From contig OX381704.1 of assembly GCA_947462335.1 (NCBI GenBank), forward strand, positions 25,753,955-25,817,954: DNA of 64,000 nucleotides, given 5' to 3'. Made by a program: the position numbers and the translations under genes. Shown here piece by piece: positions 11,740 to 22,945 of the stretch. A model generated the notes under the pieces. The model was not told where the DNA came from. It did not search any database and worked only from the letters and a program-made list of their open reading frames with translations. How positions within the stretch are numbered: position 1 is the first letter of the stretch; each line of letters begins with the position of its first letter. Source of the DNA: Harmothoe impar. Lineage: Eukaryota > Annelida > Polychaeta > Phyllodocida > Polynoidae.

Positions 11740-11915
11740 TGAGAGTGGACGACTTGGGGAGTGGGCGACATGGAGAGTGGGCGACTTGGGGAGTGGGCGA
11801 CTTGGGGGGTGGGCGATTTGGGGAGTGGGCGACTTAGTAAGTGGGCAACTTGACCAGAAAAATTGGTGGGCGACTTGGTAGTGGGCGACTTGGAGAGTGG
11901 ACGACTTGTCTGGAT
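11740..11915. repeat. Minisatellite, unit near GTGGGCGACTTGGGGA
   Basis: About ten units of gtgggcgacttggggA with variants lie here. The core GTGGGCGA(C/G)TTGG is the reverse complement of the unit in 11385-11505. Open frames over it are repeat artefacts. Confidence 0.75.
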
Positions 11916-12292
11916 ACCCTAATGAATGCACAGGTATATATACCAAAGAAACAGAAGGGAACTTGTTCCCTTGACCACCGTGTTTACTCTACGGCTTTCA
12001 TTCTGCTCACAGAACACAGTTTGTTCCTAGTGTAGTGTGTCTATCGCATTATGCTAGGGGGGGCTGCCATCTTGACTCAGATCAATACATTGTGGCCCCC
12101 GACTCCAGAGCAGTGCATTATAGGTGAATTTCTTATTAGTTCCTTTGTTCTAGGTGTGAAAGGAGTGGACTATCTTGATAAGAAGGATGGGGGTGTAGCC
12201 CCCGACTACCTAAGGTACCAGGGGGGGGGGGGGTGCTGTACAGCAAATTATAACGATATCGTCAATTTTCTTTTACAAAATTAAAGATCATG

Positions 12293-12457
12293 CAGGGGCG
12301 TGGCAAGCAGTCTCAGAGTAGGGGGGACTGAGGGGTATTTTGACCCTTTCTGACCCCTTTTTACTTGACCTTTTTGATTTGACCTTTTTTGGGGTTGGTC
12401 AAAAGTGGGGGGGGGGACATGCCCCCCCCCCCCTTCCCCCCGGTTGCCACGCCCCTG
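12293..12457. mobile_element. 165-bp MITE with CAGGGGCGTGGCAA ends (hAT-like), copy 1
   Basis: The inverted ends CAGGGGCGTGGCAA and TTGCCACGCCCCTG bound 165 bases rich in G and C runs and the phrase ggttggtcaaaagtgggg. TCATG is repeated on both flanks. The terminal CAGGGGC is typical of hAT elements, although their duplication is usually 8 bp. A 165-bp copy in opposite orientation is at 40511-40675. Confidence 0.7.
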
Positions 12458-14151
12458 TCATGATGCTATCTTTAAAAGCAATCGCTATTAAATTATACCC
12501 TAGGATAGATATGCCATTTAGTGAGAAATATACGTGTAACGATCACCACAGAAAAAAGAATACACTAACGTTAGACGTCTTTGCGATCACCCAGAGACGA
12601 TCGCCATAATACCATTTCTAAAGGAGAGCGATATCGTTGTTTGCAGTGCAAAGCACCACAGGACATGCTAGTGCTCACTGCTGTCTAAATATCACGAGAA
12701 ATTCCATGGGCAGAACTAACATGCCGTGTATACACGGGTGAGACAGGTCACAAATACACATGTATTGGGCAAAAGGCCCCCGACGTGAATCGGACATTCT
12801 GGGTAATCCCTTATCTGAATAGGCCTAACCCCCCCCACCACCACCCCCAACCCCCTCTAATCAGATTCATCCCCTCACTTCACGGCATGAACAATAGGGA
12901 GGAGATATATAAAGTTGTGAGGTGCAGGATATCACCCCTGTCATACCCCTATCGTACACTTCTGTACAATATAAATATGTTTGATGCTATAAGTAGTTAA
13001 GTACCTTCACTCTGCTGCCTGAGTCTACATGACCAATAGCCCATTGCTACCACCCCATCTCAGGCAGGAGCTTCTTGGAAGGAAGTTCGGAAACTGCCAG
13101 CAAGGTGTGTTTCAGGTCACCCACCCAACAACCCAGAGCCACCCTCACTTTATGTAACTATACACTGTAGGGGAGACATTCTGTTTTAGTGACCCGTGTG
13201 TATGCAAACATTTTAGAAGCAAAGAACTAGGGGGTCACAGATGAAATGAGGGTGTTGTAATTTTCTAAAAATATTTATTTTGCCTTAACTATAGGATCCT
13301 ATGGGTGTCCCAGCGAATAATAGATATGATAAATATGGATATACTGTCCGGATGGCAAATAAAAATGGTTGACTTATGGAAAGTACCATATCACATGTCA
13401 CATTCGATTTTAAGAAATGGCCATGTCGCCTTGTCGAATTTAGCCATGCACGCCTATACACATGCGCAGAGGGATGTGTAGTGATCATGCATTGCATGGG
13501 AACCAGCCACCTTAAGATTATTATCAAAGATTTTTGGGCATGATTTTTCACTTAATGTCCTGTTTCTGCTTCCCGCATTCCTTGACACAGACGCAAAAAC
13601 AGAAAGAAGACTACCCCATAAATAGTGTTAAATAACGTTCTACATATAACGTAAAATAACTTTGTAACGTTTCAAAACGTTAAAAAACTTTCTTTGTTCA
13701 CTGGGAACTTTTAAGGTAGCACAACACTTACTGGTTATGAATGAGGCTGTCTAAGATTATGGGAGATCTGTCCAGGCAGATATTACTTACGAGTCTCACA
13801 TAATTATAAAAACCTGACAAAAGTTAATCAGGAAGGGTGTAATCTCCTCATGACTGCTTAATGGCTGGCTGACATTCAGACACACTGTATAGACTTGGTG
13901 AATGATTTAATGTGGTGAGTAGTGATCCACATTGTGCGTCACCATCAGATAATGGGGGACCGTATGGGAGACTGGTATATAGCAGGGTATGAGGAAGAAT
14001 TACCACTTCACTTAACATTTAAGAATCGCATAGAGTTTTGATACATTATGCCCCTTTCTTGATGCATGAAGGCAGGCCTGATGAGTCTATACTATATCAG
14101 ATAATGGGGGATGGAGACTGGTATATAGCAGGGTATGAGGAAGAATTACTA

Positions 14152-14373
14152 CCGTAAATTCCCGCGTACTACCCGCATCTCGCGTATAACCCGCACCCCC
14201 AACTCAGGAGAATCCTATAACCCGTTTTTGGATCTGAAAATCTATGTTTTAGTACTGTTCTATAGAGATAAAAACCCTCGTATAACCCGCACCCTATATA
14301 GGCAAGTTTGGTATCAAATGAAAGCTTAGATTGGTTCGCGTACAACCCGCGGGTAGTACGCGGGAATTTACGG
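14152..14373. mobile_element. TA-flanked MITE with perfect 25-bp inverted ends
   Basis: CCGTAAATTCCCGCGTACTA and the following CCCGC at the left are exactly mirrored at the right, and TA lies on both sides (14150-14151 and 14374-14375). This fits a Tc1/mariner/pogo-type nonautonomous element. Diverged relatives are at about 25555, 62470 and 63270. Inner copies of tataacccgcac suggest repeated sub-motifs. Confidence 0.8.
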
Positions 14374-14957
14374 TACATTTAATCCATTAATGGTTGCATA
14401 GAACTTTGAAACAAGATGTCATGATGCATGAATGCAGGCCTTATGAGTCTACACTCGCCAAGGATGCATCCTTCTGGAATGCATCAACCCTGTAAGGTGC
14501 TGTGGTCAAATCTTATTTCACGGAAATTGTAGATCCACAAATTTGGTTATGGTACCATATGCATTAGAAACACAAAGATTTCCCAATTTTCACTATTCTG
14601 CAAAAATGTATACCAATAAATATTAATAAGTTTAAAGTATGAACACTGCTGAGTTACTGCCATGATTCATGAAGACAAAGGGCATAATGCATTAAAGTAG
14701 TATGTGGCCCTTAAAGAGTTAACCATCACAAATAATAGACATTGGTATCTGTACGTGTCTGTGCCGGAGGAGGGGCAAAAGGAATAATTCAGGAGCAGAA
14801 AGCGGGACAACAGAGATGTAAGATAGATCAGCTGTCTCTTGTGTACCAAAAGCTGCCCTATAGTTTATGTTAATAGCCGGCTGCCGGTAGACGGAACCGT
14901 CCAGTAAAAACCAACAGTTATTGTATGACAAACATCTGCATGTGTTCACTGTATTAA

Positions 14958-15385
14958 TGGAGGTCCCCAGGGTGAAGCGTATGGTATATCTGGGGAAAAC
15001 AAGCGTAATCCGAATTTCCAACAACACTTCCCTGTCCTATCCTTACAAGTATATTCTACATATAAAGTCAGAAACTTTATTTCAATGGAGGTCCCCGGGG
15101 GTGAAGTGAAAAGTACACTTTGGGGAAAACAAGCGTACCGTATTCGACGTAATAAGCGCACAGTGCGCTTAAAAAACAATTCTGGACACCTTTTAGTAGT
15201 TAAGAGTTTAATTGGGGTCAAAATTTGAGATATTTTTGGTTATTTGTAGTCTAAAAATCGGCAAAAATGGGGGGTGTGCGCTTATTACGTCGAATATGGT
15301 AATCGGAATTCCCAACAACACTTCCCTGTCCCATCCTTACTAGTATATTCTGCACAAAAAAGTCACAAACTAAAATGCAAGCAGG
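14958..15385. repeat. Tandem duplication (about 130-bp unit); second copy interrupted by a MITE
   Basis: Unit 1 (14958-15083) runs ggaggtcccc through aaaacaagcgtaatccgaat to cctgtcctatccttac. Unit 2 starts at 15086, follows the same order, is interrupted at aaaacaagcgta, and resumes at 15300 with taatcggaattcccaac. Unit 1 is therefore the empty-site version of unit 2. Confidence 0.8.
15138..15299. mobile_element. 162-bp TA-flanked MITE
   Basis: Inverted ends CCGTATTCGACGTAATAAGC and its mirror (one mismatch, CCATATTCG...) are flanked by TA (15136-15137 and 15300-15301). The neighbouring duplicated unit lacks the insert and has a single TA, so the boundaries are certain. Tc1/mariner-type target preference. 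Confidence 0.85.
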
Positions 15386-15504
15386 GCATACCTTGTGTAG
15401 TTTTAAGCATATCTGCCATAGTTTTCAAACCTACTAGATCTTTGATTTTCTTTTTGTAGTTATAATGGATTTTGAAGGATACTGTATTGGTTCAAACCTT
15501 TTAC

Positions 15505-15519
15505 ATTATATATATATAT

Positions 15520-15567
<48 letters not shown>

Positions 15568-15590
15568 TGATATATAGATATATAGATTGA
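15505..15590. repeat. (TA)n microsatellite
   Basis: An almost pure TA/ATAT run of about 60 bases, with tatttattgatatatag at its end. It carries no gene. Confidence 0.9.
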
Positions 15591-16119
15591 GCTGCCATCT
15601 AGATACATTTAGCTGTAAGACTATGCAAGATATGCCTTTTAGCAAAAACAGAGAATAATATCCACATTCCGGAGCGATGATGTCCATAATTGCTTCAAGA
15701 TTCTTGCCCACAGACAATTATTTCGGGCAGCCTGTAGATATGTAGCGAAGCACACACAATGCCCACCTGTGCCTACCACAGGCAGGCAGGTAGTGGTAGT
15801 GGAGCAGTATTGGGAACATGTTATAATAAATGTGCAGTAACAAGACACCCGGGTGGGAGGGGGTTGTTACCAATATTGACACCAGGGGGCTCTGCTCGAC
15901 GGTCAAGGACAGCCGCCATGTTGGAACTGGTCAGTGCTCTATAGAACACAGACAGAGAAACATATGCTCACTCGCTCAGAGTAGAAGTTTATCTTTTCTT
16001 CACTTTGGGGCATGGAGTCTGCCAGTGCCATACACATTGTGATAGAAGGGAAGGTTTCAAAAAATTGTGGTACCTGCTGGGGCTTCAACCCAGCACCTTT
16101 TGGGGGGGGGGGGGTATAG

Positions 16120-17126
16120 ATGGGGGGTCCCCATGTCCCATGTTGATTTTAAGAAAGGTCCATGTCCCATGTCACTAAGCTTTTAAACCTTCTGTCACAT
16201 GTCACTAAGCCCCATGTCGCATGTTGATTTAAAGAATAGGCCATGTCGCATTTAGGGGTCTACCCCCATTTTTGGGGAAGCTTTTCACCAATAATGGAAT
16301 GTTTTGTGTAATCCTTTTGTATTCTACAAAAAAATATACCATATGACTCTTTTTAGCCATTTTTCTTCCATTTTTGGTCATGGTGGCACCCCCTGGTGGA
16401 TAGAATTGGAACTGATCCGTGGGACTATCCTTTCTACTTGCCTCCTCACATTTGAAATAAATTTGAACTGAGCATATTTCAATGATCATTAAATCCATTT
16501 AAGAAAGTATTTATTTTCTGACTTTAATTGTCGTTATGCTAATTAGAAAAATATTGAATTAATAAATTCTCAAGATATGGTTATAACCTATACATAGATG
16601 AGTATGTTAGCCTTTGAAATCGGGCAAAAATATTCAGCTAAAGTAAGGTTAACACACACTCGATATATATGGACTGTCTAAATAAGGCACTAATGAACTT
16701 ATGCTTATTAAGCATATTTCCCCTCGTTATTAAGATTTTTTTTAGATAACATCTTTGAGTATGTCATTCCAGGGACTTCAAAGATATGCATTGTGGTATA
16801 GAATTTTATGTTGCAATTAGATTGAGGTAGTGCCTATGAATGAGCTGCGTTGCCTGTACTATATGTAGGAATGGGAATTTTGCTAAAAGAAGAATTTTCA
16901 TTCGATTCCATTCGAGGTTCGATTTCTGCCACCAGGTGGCCTCTGTTAGGGTCTCACATTACCCTTTATCTGTTGCCAACCCTGCAGATACCCCAGTGGG
17001 CCCTTGATGGGGGTCCCCATGTCGCATGTAGATTTCAAGAAATGTCCATGCCCCATGTCACTCAAGAAACCCCCATGTCAATAGTGTCGCTAACAGGTGA
17101 TGTTAGGTATCCATTATTAGTGTATT

Positions 17127-17218
<92 letters not shown>

Positions 17219-17410
17219 GGTATATGTTAAGAAAATGTTAAATGTCTAGATTTGAAATGGTGCATTGTGAGGCAAGATTGTGCTATTCATATTCATGTCA
17301 CTAAGCCCCATCACATGTCGAATTATAGAAATAACCCATGTCACATGTCACTAGGATGGCCATTTCTAACAAATGCCCATGTCGCCATATCAAATCTAGG
17401 GGTCTATAGC
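16120..17410. repeat. Decayed repeats with CATGTCGCATGT motifs and an expanded (TA)n at 17131-17216
   Basis: Motifs such as ccccatgtcgcatgttgattt, catgtcactaagcccc and aggggtcta recur at 16125-16260, 16995-17090 and 17295-17405. Related phrases occur at 13390-13440 and inside 25876-26099. The part at 16255-16445 is the reverse complement of 28300-28465. About 85 bases of (TA)n split the cluster. No coding sequence is seen. Confidence 0.6.
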
Positions 17411-18377
17411 CATAACAGTCGCATTTAGTGGACCAGGCTCTGGTGGTGTCCAATAGTAGGCGACAACACATATACATATATGTAACTGCAAAAGTAGAGT
17501 TAGGACGAAATAAGTAAGGCACACAACACATAAAGACTGCTAAATCATTCTGCAGCTCTCTCAGGTAAGCTCATTAATATTCACGAAGGCCTTCACGGTC
17601 ATTGAGTAAGTTAAGCATTATAACTGATACATGTAAGTTACAGAACAGGTTGATGTTATAGATGGGCAAACTTCAAAACATATTATTTATGCTTGATAGG
17701 GGTTGTTTTGTCTTCCTATTACATTCACGATCAGGACCTATGCAACACCAATTAGAATAAATCCCATCTTCTCAACCCAGACTGAGTGTGAGGTAAGAAT
17801 GCCGTATAGTAGGCGCAAGATGCAATTTCTAGCCCATTCCTGGGCATTTTGTGGAAGAAGTCCATGAATGTTGAAGCTGAAATCCAACGAGTACATTTTA
17901 GTAACAATCATAATCAAATCACTATAGATACCTTGTTTGTGCAATGGGTATGCATTTATGATAGGCCGTTTCATATTTTATCGAATTTATTTTAAAACAA
18001 GCATATATGTGGCATAATTGCAATGATTAACACAGATACCATTGTATAGTGAATTTTTATGGAGTAATCTAAGGCCACCTCATTTTAGATTTCAGGGATT
18101 TAGAGCAAATATTTTGGGCGCAGGGAGAAAAAAAATAAAGCTGCCCTACAGGGTAAGCTGGGTCACAAGGTTTCCCGAGGGGTAGAGGGGAGAAAAAGTG
18201 TCTAAGAATTGAATCAATCATTTCAGATTAATTTTTTTTTACCTCGACTAAAGGACGGGGAGCTTCCATAAAGTATTACGCACATTTTCCCCAGAAATTG
18301 ACCACGCACACCCTAAAGTTGTTGTACTCATTAAGATAAAGGGTTTATGTACGCAGGTATTTTCAGAAAATAGACCC

Positions 18378-18480
18378 GCTGTACAACTGGGATCTGCAGT
18401 GACTAACGTGATCTGCAGTAGTGCAGATAACGGCCGACCGTCCAAACGTGATCTGCATCAAAATAACATGATCTGCATCA
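18378..18480. repeat. Left member of a long inverted repeat pair flanking the LINE
   Basis: The segment gtgatctgcagtagtgcagataacgg...ccaaacgtgatctgcatcaaaataacatgatctgc is matched in reverse complement at 22800-22945. The motif (a/c)gtgatctgcatca is itself repeated in each. The pair encloses about 4.3 kb including the LINE at 18540-21700. Confidence 0.7.
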
Positions 18481-18539
18481 ATTTATGTGATGCAAAAATC
18501 CTATATTTGCATCAAGGGACCTCGTCGTCTCCCTGAGTT

Positions 18540-21500
18540 TATAACGTATTTATTTCACAGGGTGATATTGTAAATACGGTACATTTCAAATAGGCTGTTG
18601 CCAACCTGATTAGATGGTCACAATGGAGCATTGAAACATATGAATCAGCTCACAATGGTTTATAAGACAGGTTACACAGTATACATATTATGATTGGGCT
18701 AGGATCAATGTCTTGTAAAGAGTTCTATGTTATGACATTTGGTGATCCTTTGCCTCAGATAGTGGTACAATGAAAGTTTATTCTAGCGACTTGGCCCGGT
18801 GGTACTGTAGCACCAGCGGTTTGGCCTTCCGTTTAAAGGCTGTTCTTTCTGGTGTCAGACGACATGAGGCATTAAGGGTATTCCAGAGATCTATGCCTCT
18901 ATATAAGGGGCTTTTTCTAAAGCCTATTGTGTAACTAGTGGGGTACTCCAGCAGACCAGTGTTGGTAGAGCGAGTGACTCGACCACAGTTGGCCGGTTTT
19001 TGGAATAATAGCCCCAATTCATGAGGATTATGCTTTCCATCATACATATATTTGTGAATTAATAATAACAGTTGCATGTCAAACCTTACAATTAGGAAAT
19101 CAGTATTAGCATCTGCATGTAGGTCATTAAGATGATATCGACGCTGGACATTTAGGCTGACGCGTAAACATCGGTTCTGAACCAGTTGCAGGCGCTTACG
19201 CTGAGTGTTTACTACTCCATTAAACAGGTAACCGCAATATTCGAGTACAGGCATAATGGTTTGTTTGTATATAAGTATAGCTGTATGACGTGACATTTTG
19301 CGCCGTATGTTACCAAGCATGTGACACCTATTAGAGGCACTACTTACATTCTTGCTGATAGTACTTTTGAAAGTTATACAGTCATCCAAAATGATTCCTA
19401 GGTATTCATAACTAGTACATGATTCAAGGGGTGTGTTACCCATACTGATTTGTAAAGCAGGATAAACAATGGCAGGGGGATTGAAGAGTTCAACCTTAGT
19501 TTTACCAGTGTGTATAACCAAACCACTTTTGCAGAACCAATCAAATACATTATTGGCATCTAGCTGCACATCGCGGGCTAGCTTTTCGAGATTGTTGGAG
19601 GCACTGTAGAAAACAATGTCGTCTGCATACATAATAATCTTACAGTTAGATATCACATCAGGTAGGCTATTTACATAACATATAAACAAGAGAGGGCCCA
19701 GTATGGACCCTTGGGGAACTCCATAAGATATTGGGAGGGTAGACGAGGTAGTTCCATTACAGGCCACCCTTTGGGTGCGGTTGCTTAGATAGGCATAGAG
19801 CCAGTCTGTATAGAGGGGAGGTAGATCAAGGATTTTCATTCTGGATATTAATTCCAAATGATGGATGCTATCGAAAGCCTTCCGTACGTCCAGGAAGCAT
19901 GCCAACAGGTGTTCACTGCGGTCACGGGCGATGTAGATGTCGTTGACCAACTTGAAAACTGCATCATTTGTTCCCCTGGACGCACGGAAGCCGTATTGGA
20001 ATTTACTTAGGATATTGTTATTTTCAAGGCAATTCTAAATGCGTTCATACACTATACGTTCCATGATTTTGCTAGGGGCTGGGAGCAGTGAAATGGGTCT
20101 CCAATTTCCCACGTCTAGCAAATCACCAGATTTTGGAAGAGGGATAACCTTTGCGCACGACCATTACTTGGGAAAAGAAACTGTATGTAGGCCGAAGTTG
20201 ATTAGAGTAGTGAGTTGGGGGGCAAGGATAAGGAGAGCGTCCTTGAGTGCAGCAGCACTTATGTGGTCAAGGCCGCTTGATTTATGGACTTCAATGCCTT
20301 TGACTAACTCCAGGACTCTTGAATATGGTACTTTGGTATCAGCAGTTAGGAGATAACTGGGGTTAATGGGCGTATCTACTTTAGAGACCTGGGGTAGGTT
20401 TCCAAGTGTCGTGAATAACTTAGAGCCTATGTTAGTAAAAAATTCATTTATGTATGCGGGAACAGCCTCTCCTCTGAGCTCTTCACCAGTAACTTGGTGC
20501 TTGAGGACAGTTTCTGGTTTGCTAGATCCAGTTCTGCCTAGTAAGAGCGCTATTTCTCTCCAGAATTTTGTAGGGTCAGTAACAAGTTCATTAAGTTTGT
20601 TAGAAAAGTAATTGTCTTCAGAAGCATGGGTTTGGGCATTTATATCCCTTCTGACCTGTTTGGCTTTTTCTAATAAAGTTGGGTCTTTTTTCTTCCCTCG
20701 ACAATACTCAGACATGTATTCATTGCGCTCATAGATGGATTCTAATATATCCTTTGTAATCCATGGCTTATTACGGTCCTTAAAAACCATATCTTTTATA
20801 GGACAAGTAGCATCTAGGTAATCAGTTACTAAAGACAAAATAATGGTCCACATCTCATCTATGTCAGTGGACGCATAGAAGGTGGACCAATTTGCATTCA
20901 AGAGGAAATCAGCGAAATCGGTTTGGTCGTAGTTTCTGTACGACTTGCCACGCACTGTCACCTTGGTGAATATATCTTTGGGCTTTTTCTTTGTGGCATA
21001 AATGGGGAGGTGGTCACTTATGAGACAGGGAAGGGTTCCCTTGTGCATTACTTTAGTGCAGTCGGTGGCAATAAGATCAATACAGGTACCGCCTGTTTGG
21101 TTAGTGTGGGGACGTGTGATGTGGTAAATGATGTTAGAGAGGCCAGCGTCAGCTACTGCGCGGCAATAATATTTAGTTTTACTGTCATCATTCTTGAATA
21201 AGTCAACATTTACGTCCCCAATCAACCACCTTTCTCTACCCTGGAGTAGTGGGTTTTGGCACAGGGAGAGCATGCTATCAATACAGCGGACATAACTGCC
21301 ATTAGGAGGGCGATATACATGGATGAAAGAGGTTAGTCTATGCTTGGGCTGGGTGAAATTTACTACTACCGACTCAATATCAGGGTTTGAGTTACTCAAT
21401 GGGGACAACAATGAACAAAAAGGAGCCATTCTGTCACACACATAGAAAAGTAGGCCTCCCCCCGTTTTGTCGATCACCCGGTCCCGCCTGAAGAACTGAT

Positions 21501-21690
21501 ATCCATTAACATGGAGCTTGTTATCAGGGAAGCCTTCAAGCAGCCATGTTTCGCTTATGCACATGATGTCAAATAGTTTTACCAGGTCTGACATTTGGCT
21601 AAACTTGTGCTTTTGACTTCTAATATTGTAATGACCAATCTTCAGACCTTTCATAGTGATTAGGTCTGAGATACTTGTGGTCATTTTAAG
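18540..21690 (-). pseudogene. Non-LTR retrotransposon (LINE): endonuclease plus reverse transcriptase, two nonsense codons
   Basis: One 969-codon frame runs from the ATG at 21684 to the stop at 18778, broken only by TAA at 20166-20164 and TAG at 20037-20035. The N-terminal part is an APE-type endonuclease: HYNIRSQKHKF, CISETWL, FRRDR and SDHLPI. The central part is reverse transcriptase: GNWRPISLLP, FLDVRKAFDS, YGVPQGSILGPLLF and the catalytic MYADD. A C-terminal RKSPLYRGIDLWNTL-type region follows. A 5' gag-like ORF is not seen. Clade is not assigned; the arrangement suits the jockey/CR1 group of LINEs. With only two stops and no frameshift it is a recently lost copy. About 240 bases of 3' sequence follow; I see no poly(A) tail or clear target duplication. 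Confidence 0.88.
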
Positions 21691-21726
21691 GAATGGGGGT
21701 CACTGGGGGCAAGCTCATAGGATATC

Positions 21727-21810
21727 ATGGTACATAATACAATGTATGTGAATTTATATAGAAGAATTATGGTACATAATACAATGTATGTGACTTTATA
21801 TAGAAGAATG
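21727..21810. repeat. Two tandem 42-bp units at the 5' side of the LINE
   Basis: atggtacataatacaatgta followed by tgtga(a/c)tttatatagaagaat occurs twice directly upstream of the LINE reading frame. It may be part of the LINE 5' region (tandem promoter monomers occur in some LINEs), which is inference. Confidence 0.6.
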
Positions 21811-22799
21811 CACTTAAAGTCTAATAGTGCGGCATGTGCCACTGCTGTTATAGACCATAGCAGAAGGAAGAATAGGTTATTTACAGAGGGTCCAAGTAGG
21901 ACAGTGTGGTTGGAACCACGTGTGGTTTGCGTTATTTGGGACATTCCGTAATGTATTCAGTAGGAATATGGCACCCCCGCATGTTGGCGGGAAGAAACTG
22001 CTAGCTCATAGTAGGTCTAATTTAAGTTATTTTAATTACATTTTATTTTATTTTTAGTATAGTTTATTATTATTATTAATACCTTGGTACTGCTGGCTAC
22101 GGCAGTACGTGGGATCTAACTAGCTGAGACTAAACTAATTAATTAATTAATTAAGCATATATTTATTACATGTTTAAACATAAATGAGATGCGATTAATG
22201 ATAATGGTTAATGCATGTTAGTGTATGCTTATGTAATTTAGTTATGGTTAGGTGGTTGGCATACAGTCTAGAGTTATGCCAGGATGGTGTGGGAGGGGTG
22301 GGTGGGGCAACGCTATAAACCGCATCAGAAAAGATGTAGGAGGTTTGCAGTGCCCCAATAATAGTAGTGGTAGTAAACACTTATTGATACAGCAATCCGT
22401 GTTTAAGAGGGGCAGCGCTCAAGTGTGACCTCATCAGAAAAGATGTAAGGGTAGCGCCCTGATGCTATCTGCATCATAACATGCAGCCCTATGTGGTAAT
22501 TATCTAGGGGTATCTGGAGGTAATTAATCTTATTTATGCAGAGGAACATATAGGGCATCTACAAAGTATTTCGGGGGTTGTTTCACATAATCCAGGGGCA
22601 ACCTGGGGCATCTGGAAAGTAAATACTAGGGGTTGTTTTACATTGCCCATGGTCCACTTGGGGGGTTTCTTTCCTAAAAATAGACAAAAGTTGAATTTTA
22701 CACCACTTGATGAGAAAAGTGTTAAAAATTGCAAAAAGGTAAATTTTTCCTAACAATGGCCAATTTGACGAGAAAGGTATCCAAAATTACAAAAAAATT

Positions 22800-22945
22800 A
22801 GGATGATCACGATTGGATGGTTTTAGCAGATCATGTTATTTTGATGCAGATCACGTTGATTTGATGCAGATCACGTTTGGATGGTCTGCCGTTATCTGCA
22901 CTACTGCAGATCACGTCAGTTACCACAGATCACGGTTGTACACCC
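22800..22945. repeat. Right member of the inverted repeat pair flanking the LINE
   Basis: Reverse complement of 18378-18480, with an additional internal unit of cagatcacgttgatttgatg. It is followed at 22946 by a C run. Confidence 0.7.

Noticed and set aside
11629..11946. Open frames over 11.6-11.95 kb with SGRLGEWATW-type repeats
   Set aside because: Products of the minisatellite; no splice sites or domain.
16850..17230. 126-codon frame ending in alternating Ile-Tyr
   Set aside because: The second half is a translated (TA)n microsatellite and the first half lies in decayed repeats.
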